Positions 26,280 through 32,440 of a stretch of DNA of 64,000 nt are shown here, one piece after another. Under the pieces are notes generated by a model. The model did not search any database and was not told where the DNA came from. It worked only from the letters and a program-made list of their open reading frames with translations. The stretch comes from Cranoglanis bouderius. Its lineage: Eukaryota > Chordata > Actinopteri > Siluriformes > Cranoglanididae. The position numbers were made by a program, and so were the translations under genes. Positions within the stretch are counted from its first letter, which is position 1, and each line of letters begins with the position of its first letter. The stretch spans positions 27,087,269 to 27,151,268 of the forward strand of contig CM042540.1 of the NCBI GenBank assembly GCA_023630585.1. The letters run 5' to 3'.

Positions 26280-27786
26280 GTGCATCTCAATAAATTAGAA
26301 TGTCATGGAAAAGTTCATTTATTTCAGTAATTCAACTCAAATTGTGAAACTCATGTATTAAATAAAGTCAATGCACACAGACTGAAGTAGTTTAAGTCTT
26401 TGGTTCCTTTAACTGTGATGATTTTGGCTCACATTTAACAAAAACCCACCAATTCACTATCTCAACAAATTAGAATACTTCATAAGACCAATAAAAAAAA
26501 CATTTTTAGTGAATTGTTGGCCTTCTGGAAAGTATGTTCATTTACTGTACATGTACTCAATACTTGGTAGGGGCTCCTTTTGCTTTAACTGCTGCCTCAA
26601 TTCGGCGTGGCATGGAGGTGATCAGTTTGTGGCACTGCTGAGGTGGTATGGAAGCCCAGGTTTCTTTGACAGTGGCCTTCAGCTCATCTGCATTTTTTGG
26701 TCTCTTGTTTCTCATTTTCCTCTTGACAATACCCCATAGATTCTCTATGGGGTTCAGGTCTGTTGAGTTTGCTGGCCAGTCAAGCACACCAACACCATGG
26801 TCATTTAACCAACTTTTGGTGCTTTTGGCAGTGTGGGCAGGTGCCAAATCCTGCTGGAAAATGAAATCAGCATCTTCAAAAAGCTGGTCAGCAGAAGGAA
26901 GCATGAAGTGCTCCAAAATTTCTTGGTAAACGGGTGCAGCGACTTTGGTTTTCAAAAAACACAATGGACCAACACCAGCAGATGACATTGCACCCCAAAT
27001 CATCACAGACTGTGGAAACTTAACACTGGACTTCAAGCAACTTGTGCTATGAGCTTCTCCACCCTTCCTCCAGACTCTAGGACCTTGGTTTCCAAATGAA
27101 ATACAAAACTTGCTCTCATCTGAAAAGAGGACTTTGGACCACTGGGTAACAGTCCAGTTCTTCTTCTCCTTAGCCCAGGTAAGACTCCTCTGACGTTGTC
27201 TGTGGTTCAGGAATGGCTTAACAAGAGGAATACGATAACTGTAGCCAAATTCCTTGACACGTCTGTGTGTGGTGACTCTTGATGCCTTGACCCCAGCCTC
27301 AGTCCATTCCTTGTGAAGTTCACTCAAATTCTTGAATCGATTTTGCTTGACAATCCTCATAAGGCTGCGGTTCTCTCGGTTGGTTGTGCATCTTTTTCTT
27401 CCACAATTTTTCCTTCCACTCAACTTTCTGTTAACATGCTTGGATACAGCACTCTGTGAACAGCCAGCTTCTTTGGCAATGAATGTTTGTGGCTTACCTA
27501 GTGAACCAAACTGAGAGACCATTTTGAAGGCTCAGGAAACCTTTGCAAGTGTTTTGAGTTGATTGGCATGTCACCATATTCTAATTTGTTGAGATAGTGA
27601 ATTGGTGGGTTTTTGTTAAATGTGAGCCAAAATCATCACAATTAAAAGAACCAAAGACTTAAACTACTTCAGTCTGTGGCATTGAATTTATTTAATACAC
27701 GGGTTTCACAATTTGAGTTGAATTACTGGAATAAACGAACTTTTCCACGACATTCTAATTTATTGAGATGCACCTGTGTGTGTGTG

Positions 27787-27860
<74 letters not shown>

Positions 27861-28993
27861 AAAGCGTATAATAAAGTGTTCATTTCCTGTATGTATGGAG
27901 ACTTTTCTCAGTGGACAATAATAGTTTACTATATTATTGCTCTCACTATAAATTCAGTATTTAAGTTCTGTATTTGAGGACAGAGATGTGGTTGCCAGTT
28001 TCATGCTCAAAATAAACATGTATTATGTTATAATACAATATATTTTCCCATTTAATGTTATACCAATGACTAAATCAATACAGTGTACTTGTCTCCCTGT
28101 CCTTGCTTCTGTTTGTACCACTGTCTTCTTCACTGTTTACCACTTTCTTCTGTCTTCACTCAGGGAGTTTCTGGGCCAAGGCTGGATGAAGATGGACAAG
28201 AATGAAAGAACTCCTTACATCATGAAGACCAGCCAACATTTCAATGATGTGGGGGCAATAAAACATTGCATTGTTTTTCTTAGTATAAACTTATAATTTG
28301 CTGTATTGTGTGTATCGTTATATGTTACTCTTTCTCACTCTCTGTGTGAAGATGAGTAACCTGGTAGCCTCGCAGATTATGAGCCACACAGATGTAGGCT
28401 CCAGGTCGAGCTCCATAGAGAAATGGGTGGCCGTAGCTGATATATGTCGCTGTCTGAACAATTACAACGGCGTACTGGAGATCACCTCTGCCCTGAACCG
28501 CAGTGCCATCTACCGGCTGAAAAAAACCTGGGCTAAAATCAGCAAACAGGTCATTTTCAGTCATTCTGCCTGTGTGATGAACTCAGTGAAAGTGTGGAGC
28601 TGCAGAGAACAGATTACAGATTAAGCATTATTAATCCTGCGTCCGGCTGAGACAAGCTGGATTTACTTTCTGACTTCTTTTTTTTTTTTGTCTCTGTGGA
28701 CAGACTAGAGCACTCATGGATAAGCTCCAGAAGACGGTGTCATCAGAGGGACGATTTAAAAACCTGAGGGAAACCTTGAAAAAGTGAGATTCTGATAATA
28801 CCTTCTGACTGGGTAGAAGGTGTTGATTAATGTTCAATAATAGCCTCTGACTGTGATGCTAGCTGTAATTAAATCCCAGGTTTATGTTAATGAGTTCGTT
28901 CTAATATGCTATCGTTTCTATAGTAACATCTTACGTCACTTGTATGGCAGATGCTCCACATCTGATTATGACTACTGCTACTACTACTACTAC

Positions 28994-29024
<31 letters not shown>

Positions 29025-29044
29025 GCTGCTGCTGCTAAATAATC

Positions 29045-29097
<53 letters not shown>

Positions 29098-30229
29098 TTC
29101 CGCTATAGGAGTCTTTAGGACAGAGCAATTTGCACTATTCCTGTTCCTTGGCAACATGACCAGCTGCTTGTTACTGTTTATAGCTGTTATAATGTAAGTG
29201 GTAACTAGAGCTAACTTGACTAGCGAGCGTTCCACAGAATTAAATATAATTATAAACTGATTTAAAAAAAAAAAATGGTGTCATTCTTTAATTAATAAAT
29301 GTAATCACTGGCAAATTGCTGCGCCGTAAAAGGAAAACAACCCTTCAGGACATCCTGCTATAGAAAAATAATGCACTTCAGGGTAGTAAAAGTAACTCCA
29401 TTGTACTCCAGGCTACATCACACCACCCAGTCGTTGATTATTTTTCTATAACAGCACACCCCATTGTATTTAATTCCTTACGTATTTACTTATTAAGCTA
29501 CTTATTTTTACTTTGTCTTGTGTCTGCTCACAGCTGCAATCCACCATGCGTCCCTTATCTGGGAATGTACTTGACAGACCTGGCGTTTATTGAGGAAGGA
29601 ACCCCAAACTTTACTGAAGAGGGTTTGGTCAACTTCTCAAAGATGAGAATGGTAAACTAAAACAGGACTTGTTCATGTTCACAGATCAGTTATGAATTGT
29701 CATGTTTATACGCTGGCTTTGGAGTGTTCGTGGTTCCATGAATATTTTTGCCGGTTTACCAACAGATATCTCATATTATCCGTGAGATTCGACAATTCCA
29801 GCAAACTCCTTACAGAATTGAGCACCAGCCAAAGGTGAGACAAGTCGTGACTTGATATTCGATCCTCCTTCATATCTATAAGGAATAAATTTCACAGATT
29901 TGAGTTGAAGCTTGACCAAATGCAACATACAGACCACTGGAAATAATTACACGGTGACAATGTTTTGTTAACTAAGCCTAAATTTTTTAATGAAACAATA
30001 ACTATGGGAGTAATGTTCAGAGTTATACCACAAATACACAAACTATAGCTGAAATGTGCTCAAATAGATTTAATGCATATATCTGGTGTTCAAAATTGTC
30101 CAATTGAGTTTTATTTCTAATTCTTGTTCTCGTCAGGTCACACAGTACCTACTGGATAAGGCCTTGATCATGGATGAAGACACACTGTATGACTTGTCTC
30201 TAAAGATCGAACCCAGGCTTCCTGCTTGA
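984..30229 (+). CDS. rasgrf2: rasgrf2, Ras-specific guanine nucleotide-releasing factor 2 (3' two-thirds; 18 exons)
   Basis: RasGRF2 is a calcium/calmodulin-responsive exchange factor that loads Ras with GTP through its C-terminal CDC25 domain and acts on Rac through its DH domain, mostly in neurons. Eighteen exons are readable with matching phases: 984-1144, 2766-2832, 3441-3577, 4430-4512, 4856-5104, 10155-10555, 12600-12725, 15236-15325, 16570-16676, 23430-23542, 24260-24320, 25864-25967, 28164-28248, 28352-28549, 28704-28783, 29534-29651, 29766-29834, 30137-30229. They total 2342 nt, about 780 codons with the stop; the whole vertebrate protein is near 1240 residues, so the N-terminal third is off-window. 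Domain order is rest of PH2, Ras exchanger motif, Ser/Pro-rich linker, CDC25 domain. The C-terminus ending LSLKIEPRLPA and the linker motif SPRLCRKFSSPPP favour RASGRF2 over RASGRF1. The teleost a/b copy is not resolved. No frameshift or stop interrupts the exons. Confidence 0.95.
1173..1211 (+). repeat. rasgrf2: (CA)n microsatellite
   Basis: About 19 CA units start 28 nt after a rasgrf2 donor site. Confidence 0.95.
2766..2832 (+). CDS. rasgrf2: rasgrf2 exon: PH domain continuation
   Basis: The 67-nt exon reads QGGVLSLIECTLIEEPDAND and then ED, a very conserved RasGRF2 segment. The acceptor is TTGCAG and the donor GTGAGT. It leaves one base (T) that pairs with CT of the next exon to make Ser. 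The position after LLK is Thr in mammals from memory; here it is Gln. Confidence 0.9.
3441..3577 (+). CDS. rasgrf2: rasgrf2 exon: PH domain C-terminal part
   Basis: After the split Ser codon the exon reads KTSGQVFGHLDFKIVVE and ends APSRQEKAAWTSDISQ. The conserved Trp in the AAW motif sits in the C-terminal helix typical of PH domains. The acceptor is CTCTCAG, the donor GTAAAA, and the exit phase is 0. Confidence 0.9.
3895..4060 (-). mobile_element. Tc1-like transposase fragment (family shared with 50290-50800)
   Basis: The plus-strand text around GTTGAGATCTGGTGAC, CATCAAACCATTCAGT and GGAGACCACTCCCATCAGGA is the antisense of a fish Tc1-like transposase C-terminal half. The same phrases recur at 50508-50690 in the same orientation. 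Only about 165 nt remain and the reading frame is broken. Confidence 0.55.
4430..4512 (+). CDS. rasgrf2: rasgrf2 exon: PH domain end
   Basis: The exon reads CIDNIRCNGLMTSVFEENSK then VTVPHMI, with the last Lys codon split. The donor is GTAAGG. Mammalian RasGRF2 has nearly the same peptide, so the exon is secure although only 83 nt long. Confidence 0.92.
4856..5104 (+). CDS. rasgrf2: rasgrf2 exon: Ras exchanger motif (RasGEF N)
   Basis: This 249-nt exon encodes SDARLHKDDVDICFSK and then the helical Ras exchanger motif, including VPQIRYASVERLLERLTDL and FLNTFLHTYRIFT, ending TSIPV and a split Arg. The motif packs against the CDC25 domain and stabilises its catalytic hairpin. The open frame continues upstream to 4527, but the AG at 4854-4855 and the phase join fix the start. 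The donor is GTGATT. Confidence 0.93.
5240..6198. mobile_element. fold-back (long inverted repeat) element
   Basis: The left end reads TACACTTGAGGTCATAAG and the right end is its near complement, ATATGACCTCAACTGTA. The arms pair over a long distance: 5240-5605 is imperfectly complementary to about 5905-6198, with shared blocks such as ACTGTTCTTCAGAAAAATCC against GGATTTTTCTGAAGAACAGT. The centre is about 300 nt. The TA at each end fits Tc1/mariner-type insertion. There is no transposase, so this is a non-autonomous element. Confidence 0.75.
6348..7423 (-). mobile_element. Tc1-like transposon with decayed transposase
   Basis: Terminal inverted repeats are visible: the left end contains CAGTTCCCTCCACTAATAT and the right end ATTAGTGGAGGACACTGTA. 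On the minus strand the transposase is readable in at least two frames: a DNA-binding part (7067-7312, with RTVRRMVRVAKKSPRITAGE) and a catalytic part (6814-7155, with WSDETKIELF and GGSLMFWGCFSARGPG). The C-terminal third with the last catalytic acidic residue is missing and frames shift, so it is not autonomous. Confidence 0.8.
7550..7850. repeat. possible hAT-type short repeat
   Basis: The segment begins GCCTTAAGGTTCCCTTAATT, followed by repeated TTAAC/GTTAA words (AACTGCATTAGTTAAC). It resembles a dispersed fish repeat whose ends read as a 'fill-in of TTAAC' motif. The boundaries are uncertain. Confidence 0.3.
8060..8593. mobile_element. non-autonomous Tc1-like element (MITE), copy 1
   Basis: The ends are inverted copies: TACAGTACTGTGCAAAAGTC at left and CTTTTGCACAGTACTGTA at right, each bounded by TA. 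About 530 nt lie between, with no transposase. Part of the interior (about 8170-8315) recurs in the opposite orientation at 21439-21590. Confidence 0.75.
8938..8968 (+). repeat. (CT)n microsatellite
   Basis: About 15 CT units are followed shortly by an interrupted GATA-type run at 8974-8990. Confidence 0.9.
10155..10555 (+). CDS. rasgrf2: rasgrf2 exon: Ser/Pro-rich linker
   Basis: This is the largest exon here (401 nt). It begins with SLELFFATNQNN, carries the RasGRF2-type block SPRLCRKFSSPPPLS, then the RTSSPVRARKLSL motif, and ends in low-complexity Ser/Pro/Ala sequence and KLRRSFRR. The region is likely disordered and is the least conserved part of the protein; its TSSP, SPEQSP and KSP motifs are plausible proline-directed kinase sites by inference. 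The acceptor is ACTCAG, the donor GTAAGA. Confidence 0.92.
11095..11215. repeat. dispersed GAACC/GGTTCC-rich fish repeat fragment
   Basis: The segment contains AGTTCTTTACAGAACC, AGGGAACCAAAAATAATTCT and TCTAAGAACC, short inverted words typical of a dispersed low-copy-number fish repeat. Family and ends are not defined. Confidence 0.35.
12523..12552 (+). repeat. rasgrf2: (TG)n microsatellite
   Basis: Fifteen TG units lie about 50 nt upstream of the acceptor at 12599. Confidence 0.95.
12600..12725 (+). CDS. rasgrf2: rasgrf2 exon: linker, [11 protein letters not shown] block
   Basis: The exon joins to the previous one by a split Ala codon and reads VLESASMDKFIPESPQGS and then [20 protein letters not shown]. 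The latter matches the [21 protein letters not shown] block of mammalian RASGRF2 as I remember it. The donor is GTAACA. A (TG)n tract lies about 50 nt upstream of the acceptor. Confidence 0.87.
12870..13188 (+). mobile_element. tRNA-derived SINE with GATG-repeat tail
   Basis: The head carries polymerase III promoter boxes: an A-box-like GGTGGCTTAG and a perfect B-box GGTTCGAACCC (at 12910-12920). A body with GTGGAGTTTGCATGTTCTCC and TTTCCTCCGGGTACTCCGG follows, a sequence common in fish SINEs. The 3' end is an (ATGG/GATG)n tail at 13156-13188. A 23-nt A-run just before the head belongs to the flank. Confidence 0.8.
13599..15115 (-). mobile_element. Tc1-like transposon with decayed transposase
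   Basis: The left end, CAGTCCCCTCTGAAACTACT, follows a TA. A long inverted repeat is shared between about 13650-13770 and 14985-15110 (for example AAGACATTTGGGTT and GTTAAACAAC). On the minus strand the text covers a transposase: the DNA-binding part near 14530-14640 and a catalytic part at 14014-14265 with FIMQQNNDPKHTA. Frames are broken throughout. The right terminus has lost its outer inverted repeat. Confidence 0.75.
15236..15325 (+). CDS. rasgrf2: rasgrf2 exon: SVSPASAFAIATAAAG block
   Basis: The 90-nt exon reads PAAENSRCSVSPASAFAIAT and then AAAGHSSPP, an alanine-rich block shared by RasGRF1 and RasGRF2. The acceptor is CCCACAG and the donor GTACAT. Phases on both sides agree with the neighbouring exons. 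Confidence 0.92.
15600..16400. repeat. unclassified repeat-like stretch, possibly LTR-derived
   Basis: The composition changes from the flanks. The segment has a purine-rich strand with AGAGAC/ACAGAGA runs, an inverted CCAAT (GATTGGTTAGG near 15982) and TTTATT (minus-strand poly(A) signal) near 15889. These would fit a minus-strand LTR, but no TG...CA ends, target duplication or internal retroviral gene were found. Confidence 0.2.
16570..16676 (+). CDS. rasgrf2: rasgrf2 exon: linker to CDC25 domain
   Basis: The exon reads FNNSERMCDKEFIIRRAAT and then NRVLNVLRHWVSKHSQ, the highly conserved entry into the catalytic module. The acceptor is TTCCAG, the donor GTTTGT, and the exit phase is 0. A 6.75-kb intron loaded with Tc1-like elements follows. 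Confidence 0.93.
17213..18600 (+). mobile_element. Tc1-like transposon, copy A, with decayed transposase
   Basis: The ends are inverted: CAGTGCTGTGAAAAAGTATT at left and AATACTTTTTCACAGCACTG at right. The plus-strand transposase is split: 17686-18105 carries the DNA-binding half (TSKELQASLASIKVTLHDST, IHGRVARRKPLL) and 18030-18323 the catalytic half (GGGSVMVWGCFAASGP, IMQQDNDPKH). It terminates early before the final catalytic region. A (TG)n tract interrupts the left end at 17259-17290. A second copy lies at 37534-38681 in the same orientation. Confidence 0.8.
18745..19138 (+). mobile_element. Tc1/mariner-like 3' fragment
   Basis: The text contains a degraded transposase C-terminus (NWPPDSPDLNPI at about 18887-18922, the region carrying the usual final catalytic motif) and ends with CAATATTAGGCAGGTGGT and TTGTGGTTGATCGGTGTA, a terminal repeat known from dispersed fish Tc1-like copies. 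The 5' half is missing. Confidence 0.6.
19262..19309 (+). repeat. 12-nt tandem repeat, four units
   Basis: The unit GACAGCATTGTT is repeated four times without a mismatch, preceded by a related CAGTGACAGC. It is in frame-neutral length but lies in an intron. Confidence 0.9.
20299..20348 (+). repeat. compound (CT)n(GT)n microsatellite
   Basis: About nine CT units pass directly into about twelve GT units. Confidence 0.9.
21354..21432. repeat. (TA)n tract
   Basis: About 39 TA units abut a transposon fragment that has lost its terminal repeat on this side. The open frames across it (runs of Tyr-Ile) are artefacts. Confidence 0.95.
21439..21746. mobile_element. non-autonomous Tc1-like element, copy 2, inverted relative to 8060-8593
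   Basis: The text CAAAGTGTCCAGAAGAACTG and GGTTCTGCAAGATGCTCAAT is the reverse complement of 8270-8310. The right end CCTAAAACGTTTGCACAGTG corresponds to the terminal repeat of copy 1. The opposite end is replaced by the (TA)n tract. Confidence 0.65.
21791..22330. mobile_element. Tc1-like fragment, different subfamily
   Basis: It starts CAATGCTGTGCAAAAGTTTT, a terminal repeat related to the adjacent element, and continues with the antisense of a transposase N-terminal region (AATATTTGGTGTGACCACC, AAACAGCATCAATTCTTCT). The right terminus is not recognised. Confidence 0.5.
22430..22461 (+). repeat. (ATTT)n microsatellite
   Basis: About eight TTTA units. Confidence 0.9.
23430..23542 (+). CDS. 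rasgrf2: rasgrf2 exon: helical segment before catalytic core
   Basis: The exon encodes DFELNRELKMGVMSLLEEVL and RDPDLLPQERKATANIL. RasGRF2 paralogues keep the DPDLLPQERKATANI motif. It ends with two bases (AA), completed by T of the next exon to give Asn, where mammals have Arg from memory. The donor is GTAGGT. Confidence 0.92.
24260..24320 (+). CDS. rasgrf2: rasgrf2 exon: ALSQDDQDD segment
   Basis: This small 61-nt exon reads ALSQDDQDDAQLKIEDILQM. It is bounded by TACACAG and GTGAGT. The acidic ALSQDDQDD motif is diagnostic of RasGRF2 (RasGRF1 has a TLTQEDPGD-type sequence from memory). Confidence 0.92.
25255..25432 (-). mobile_element. tRNA-derived SINE, minus strand
   Basis: Reading the minus strand from 25432, a tRNA-like head appears with TAGCTCAGTGGTTAAG (A box) and GAGTTCAAATCCCAGC (B box), then CTTGAGCAAGGCCCTCAACT and a tail resembling GGGCGTCTGGCAAATG. 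This type is widespread in catfish and other teleosts. Confidence 0.8.
25806..25852 (+). repeat. rasgrf2: (TG)n microsatellite next to a splice acceptor
   Basis: About 23 TG units end 11-12 nt before the acceptor at 25863, occupying the usual branch-point and pyrimidine-tract zone. Confidence 0.95.
25864..25967 (+). CDS. rasgrf2: rasgrf2 exon: start of CDC25 catalytic domain
   Basis: The exon reads AEFPKAECFESLSAMEIAEQ and ITLLDHIIFRSIPY with a split Glu. The sequence EIAEQITLLDHIIF is the first structurally conserved region of RasGEF domains. A (TG)n tract ends only about 12 nt before the acceptor, so the pyrimidine tract is very short (TTTTTCTCTCCCAG). Confidence 0.93.
26190..26276. repeat. 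(TA)n tract, left of intact transposon
   Basis: About 43 TA units run directly into the transposon terminal repeat. Confidence 0.95.
26277..27776 (-). mobile_element. Tc1/mariner transposon with intact transposase and long inverted repeats
   Basis: This 1.5-kb element is bounded by perfect inverted ends CAGGTGCATCTCAATAAATT (left; complement at right). The inverted repeats run about 210 nt, contain an inner repeat of ATCTCAACAAATTAGAATA, and differ at only roughly a dozen positions by eye. A single uninterrupted transposase fills the centre on the minus strand. The element sits within a (TA)n / (TG)n tract in a rasgrf2 intron. Confidence 0.9.
26557..27522 (-). CDS. Tc1-family DD34E transposase, apparently intact
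   Basis: The predicted enzyme (321 residues) would cut and paste its own element at TA targets. The N-terminal 110 residues hold two helix-turn-helix DNA-binding segments (for example GCSQSAVSKHVNRK at 20-33) separated by a basic GRKRC motif. The catalytic triad is complete: Asp135 in LFSDESKF, Asp225 in FQQDLAPAHTA, and Glu260 in DLNPIENLWG, with 34 residues between the second and third, the classical Tc1 spacing. Length (usual 320-350), start Met and the absence of stops point to recent activity. It has no relation to host rasgrf2, in whose intron it lies in antisense. The family name is not assigned. Confidence 0.9.
   Translation of the reverse strand: MVSQFGSLGKPQTFIAKEAGCSQSAVSKHVNRKLSGRKNCGRKRCTTNRENRSLMRIVKQNRFKNLSELHKEWTEAGVKASRVTTHRRVKEFGYSYRIPLVKPFLNHRQRQRSLTWAKEKKNWTVTQWSKVLFSDESKFCISFGNQGPRVWRKGGEAHSTSCLKSSVKFPQSVMIWGAMSSAGVGPLCFLKTKVAAPVYQEILEHFMLPSADQLFEDADFIFQQDLAPAHTAKSTKSWLNDHGVGVLDWPANSTDLNPIENLWGIVKRKMRNKRPKNADELKATVKETWASIPPQQCHKLITSMPRRIEAAVKAKGAPTKY
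27777..27856. repeat. (TG)n(TA)n tract, right of intact transposon
   Basis: A short TG run followed by about 33 TA units. With the left tract, this suggests insertion into a TA microsatellite. Confidence 0.9.
28164..28248 (+). CDS. rasgrf2: rasgrf2 exon: CDC25 domain, FLGQGWMK segment
   Basis: The exon reads EFLGQGWMKMDKNERTPYIM and KTSQHFND. The acceptor is CACTCAG. The donor is GTGGGG, weak at position +3 onward, but both phase and homology require it. Confidence 0.92.
28352..28549 (+). CDS. rasgrf2: rasgrf2 exon: CDC25 domain core, EKWVAVAD and NYNGVLEI
   Basis: The 198-nt exon keeps frame at both ends and contains MSNLVASQIMSHTDVGS, EKWVAVADICRCLNNYNGVL, and EITSALNRSAIYRLKKTW. These are the most conserved RasGEF blocks, contributing to the Ras-binding surface. 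The acceptor is TGTGAAG, with an unusually poor pyrimidine tract just before it; the donor is GTCATT, also weak. Confidence 0.94.
28704..28783 (+). CDS. rasgrf2: rasgrf2 exon: CDC25 domain, SSEGRFKNLRE
   Basis: The exon reads TRALMDKLQKTVSSEGRFKN and LRETLK. It ends with AA, completed by C to give Asn. The acceptor is GGACAG after a T-run, the donor GTGAGA. Confidence 0.93.
28969..29097. repeat. compound (CTA)n(CTG)n(AAT)n microsatellite
   Basis: Triplet runs change successively from CTA to CTG to ATA/AAT over about 130 nt. The long Tyr or Ile runs in translated frames are artefacts. Confidence 0.95.
29534..29651 (+). CDS. rasgrf2: rasgrf2 exon: CDC25 domain, PYLGMYLTDLAFIEEG
   Basis: The exon encodes CNPPCVPYLGMYLTDLAFIE followed by EGTPNFTEEGLVNFSKMRM. 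P-Y-L-G-x-Y-L-x-D-L is a signature of Ras exchange factors, and the adjoining segment forms the catalytic hairpin region in SOS-type structures. The donor is GTAAAC. Confidence 0.94.
29766..29834 (+). CDS. rasgrf2: rasgrf2 exon: CDC25 domain, IREIRQFQQTPY
   Basis: This 69-nt exon reads ISHIIREIRQFQQTPYRIEH and QPK. It is in phase 0 at both ends. The acceptor is CAACAG and the donor GTGAGA. Confidence 0.93.
30137..30229 (+). CDS. rasgrf2: rasgrf2 terminal coding exon and stop
   Basis: The exon reads VTQYLLDKALIMDEDTLYDL, SLKIEPRLPA and a TGA at 30227-30229. This C-terminus matches the RASGRF2 form rather than the RASGRF1 form (SLRIEPKLPT from memory). Confidence 0.95.
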   Translation, partial: VTQYLLDKALIMDEDTLYDLSLKIEPRLPA

Positions 30230-30949
30230 CCTGCAGACTTGACACGAGACCTCCGACTACCAAACATGCTTCTCTTTCACAGGCTTTACTGACGCCATGA
30301 TGTTTGCCATGGCAAAGCGTTACCAGTGTGGAGAATAAGGAGTAAATGAAGAGCAGAAAGTCATAGTTTGAAGTTTTCCGAAGATAAATTAGACCTGAGC
30401 TAAGTCCATTGCCACTGTGTTGCAAGTCAAGGACTGTGAGTGTTCAGGTAAAAGCAGTGAACATGTGGTGAAGAAGAGAATGGAGAAGAAATGTAGCATG
30501 TACAGCAGCAGAACTCTGTCCCAGAGGAGAGTGGTTCAAGTACTGTTCATTCATAGCTCATGCTGGTAACTTTGTGTGTGTTTAAGACCGTGGGTTCTGT
30601 CTTTCGCCCTCGTCTCTCCAAGTCTGATGTCTCCGAGCTGCACAGCAAATCAGGACATGATTGGTACTTCCATTTGTTTGTCATTTTGCCAGTCTCAGTA
30701 CATTTATGTCTGTTTTGCCACAGGACAGTTGCAGTGAACCAAAACATTAGATTGTTATTTAACGGGTGAGTTTGTCAGGGGAAGGACGTGGAATGTACAG
30801 TAGCTCTTTACAGATTCTAGCAGGTCACAGATGACATTTTATGGAGATGGTGCTTCATAAAATTATGTAAAATTATGTTTTTGATCCCCTTGAGTGATAT
30901 AATGATAAATTAGTAGAATGTTATACAAAATAAATAATAATTTAATAAT

Positions 30950-32440
30950 TATACATGCAAATTCCAAAAAAGTTGGGATGCTGCATAAAATGTAAATAAA
31001 AACAGAATGCAATGATTTGTAAATCTCATAAACCCATATGCTATTCACAATGGAACATAGAATATATATCAAATCTTTCAACTGAGGAAATGTACCATTT
31101 TAAGAAAAAAAATAAGGTAATTTTGAATTTGATGGCCGCAACACATCTCAGAAAAGTTGGGACGGGGCAACAAAAGTGTATCTTAGAGAGGCAGAGTCTC
31201 TCAGAAGTAAAGATGGGCAGAGGTTCACCAATTTGCAAAAAACTGCATCTACAAATTGTGGAACAATTTCGGAATAATGTTCCTCAACGTAAAATTGCGA
31301 AGACTTTGAATATCTCATCATCTACAGTACATAATATCATCAAAAGATTCTGAGAATCTGGAGAAATCTCTGTGTGCAAGGGACAAGTGCGAAAATCAAT
31401 ATTGCATGCCCGTGCTCTTCAGGCCCTCAGGCGGCACTGCATTAAAACAGGCATGATTCTGTAATGGAAATCACTGCATGGGCTCCAGAACATCAAACAC
31501 CTCTAGAACTCATTGTCTGTGAACACAGTTCGCCGTGCCATTCACAAATGCTGGTTAAAGTTCTGTCATGCAAATTCTTCTTTATGTGAACATGATCCAG
31601 AAATGCCGCCATCTTCTCTGGGCCAAAGCTCATTTAAAATGGACTGAGGCAAAGTGGAAAACTGGTCAGACGAATCGAAATTTGAAATTCTTTTTGGAAA
31701 CCATTGACGTCGCGTCCTCTGGACTAAAGAGGAGAGGGACCATCCGGCTTGTTATTAGTGCTCAGTTCAAAAGCCTACATCTCTGATGGTATGGGGGAGC
31801 ATTAGTGCCTATGGAATGGGCAGCTTACACATCTGGAAAGGCACCATCAATTTTGAAAGGTATATACAGGTTTTAGAGCAACATATGCTTCCATCCAGAT
31901 GACGTCTTTTTCAGGGAAGGCCTTACATATTTCAGCAAGACAATGCTTAACCACATACTGCATCTATCACAACAGCATGGCTTCATAATAGAAGAGTCCG
32001 GGCACTGAACTGGCCTGCCTGCAGTCCAGACCTTTCACCAATTGAAAACATTTGGCGCATCATGAAATAAAAAATATGACAAAGAAGACCCAGGATTGTT
32101 GAGCAGCTAGAATCCTGTATCAGACACGAATGGGACAACATTCCTCTCCCAAAATTCCAGCAACTCGTCTCCTCAGTTCCCAGACGTGTACGGACTGTTG
32201 TTAAAACAGTGGTAAGCATGGCCCTGTCCCAACTTTTTTGAGACGTGTTGCTGCCATCAAATTCAAAATTACCTTATTTCTTTCCATAAAATGGTACATT
32301 TCCTCAGTTTAAACATTTGATATGTTTTCTATGTTCTATTGTGAATAGCATATTGGTTTGAGATTTGCAAATCATTGCTTTCTGTTTTTAATTTACATTT
32401 TACACAGCATCCCAACTTTTTTGGAATTGGGGTTGTGATA
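30950..32440 (+). mobile_element. decayed Tc1-like element with approx. 205-nt inverted repeats, in the rasgrf2 3'UTR
   Basis: The ends contain AATTCCAAAAAAGTTGGGAT (left) and ATCCCAACTTTTTTGGAATT (right), and the inverted repeats continue to about 31155 and 32235, ending in an inner pair GAAAAGTTGGGACG / CCCAACTTTTTTGAGACG. A plus-strand transposase begins near 31212 (MGRGSPICKKLHLQIVEQFR, NISSSTVHNIIKRF) and its C-terminus is seen near 32010-32230 (LSPIENIWRIMK). Stops and frameshifts make it inactive. Confidence 0.8.

Larger units (their letters stand above)
25990..27915. mobile_element. probable mariner-like short element split by a later insertion
   Basis: The left end GGGTGTCCCAAAAGTCTTCA, continuing into CATACATAGGGGCAATGAAC, has an imperfect inverted counterpart at 27873-27915 (GTTCATTTCCTGTATGTATG, then GAGACTTTTCTC). 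Between them lie (TA)n runs and the complete 1.5-kb element at 26277-27776. About 35 nt match at the ends before divergence. Confidence 0.45.

Noticed and set aside
28931..29235. Poly-Tyr/poly-Val/poly-Ile frames (also 58145-58339)
   Set aside because: They are translations of CTA/CTG/AAT microsatellites.
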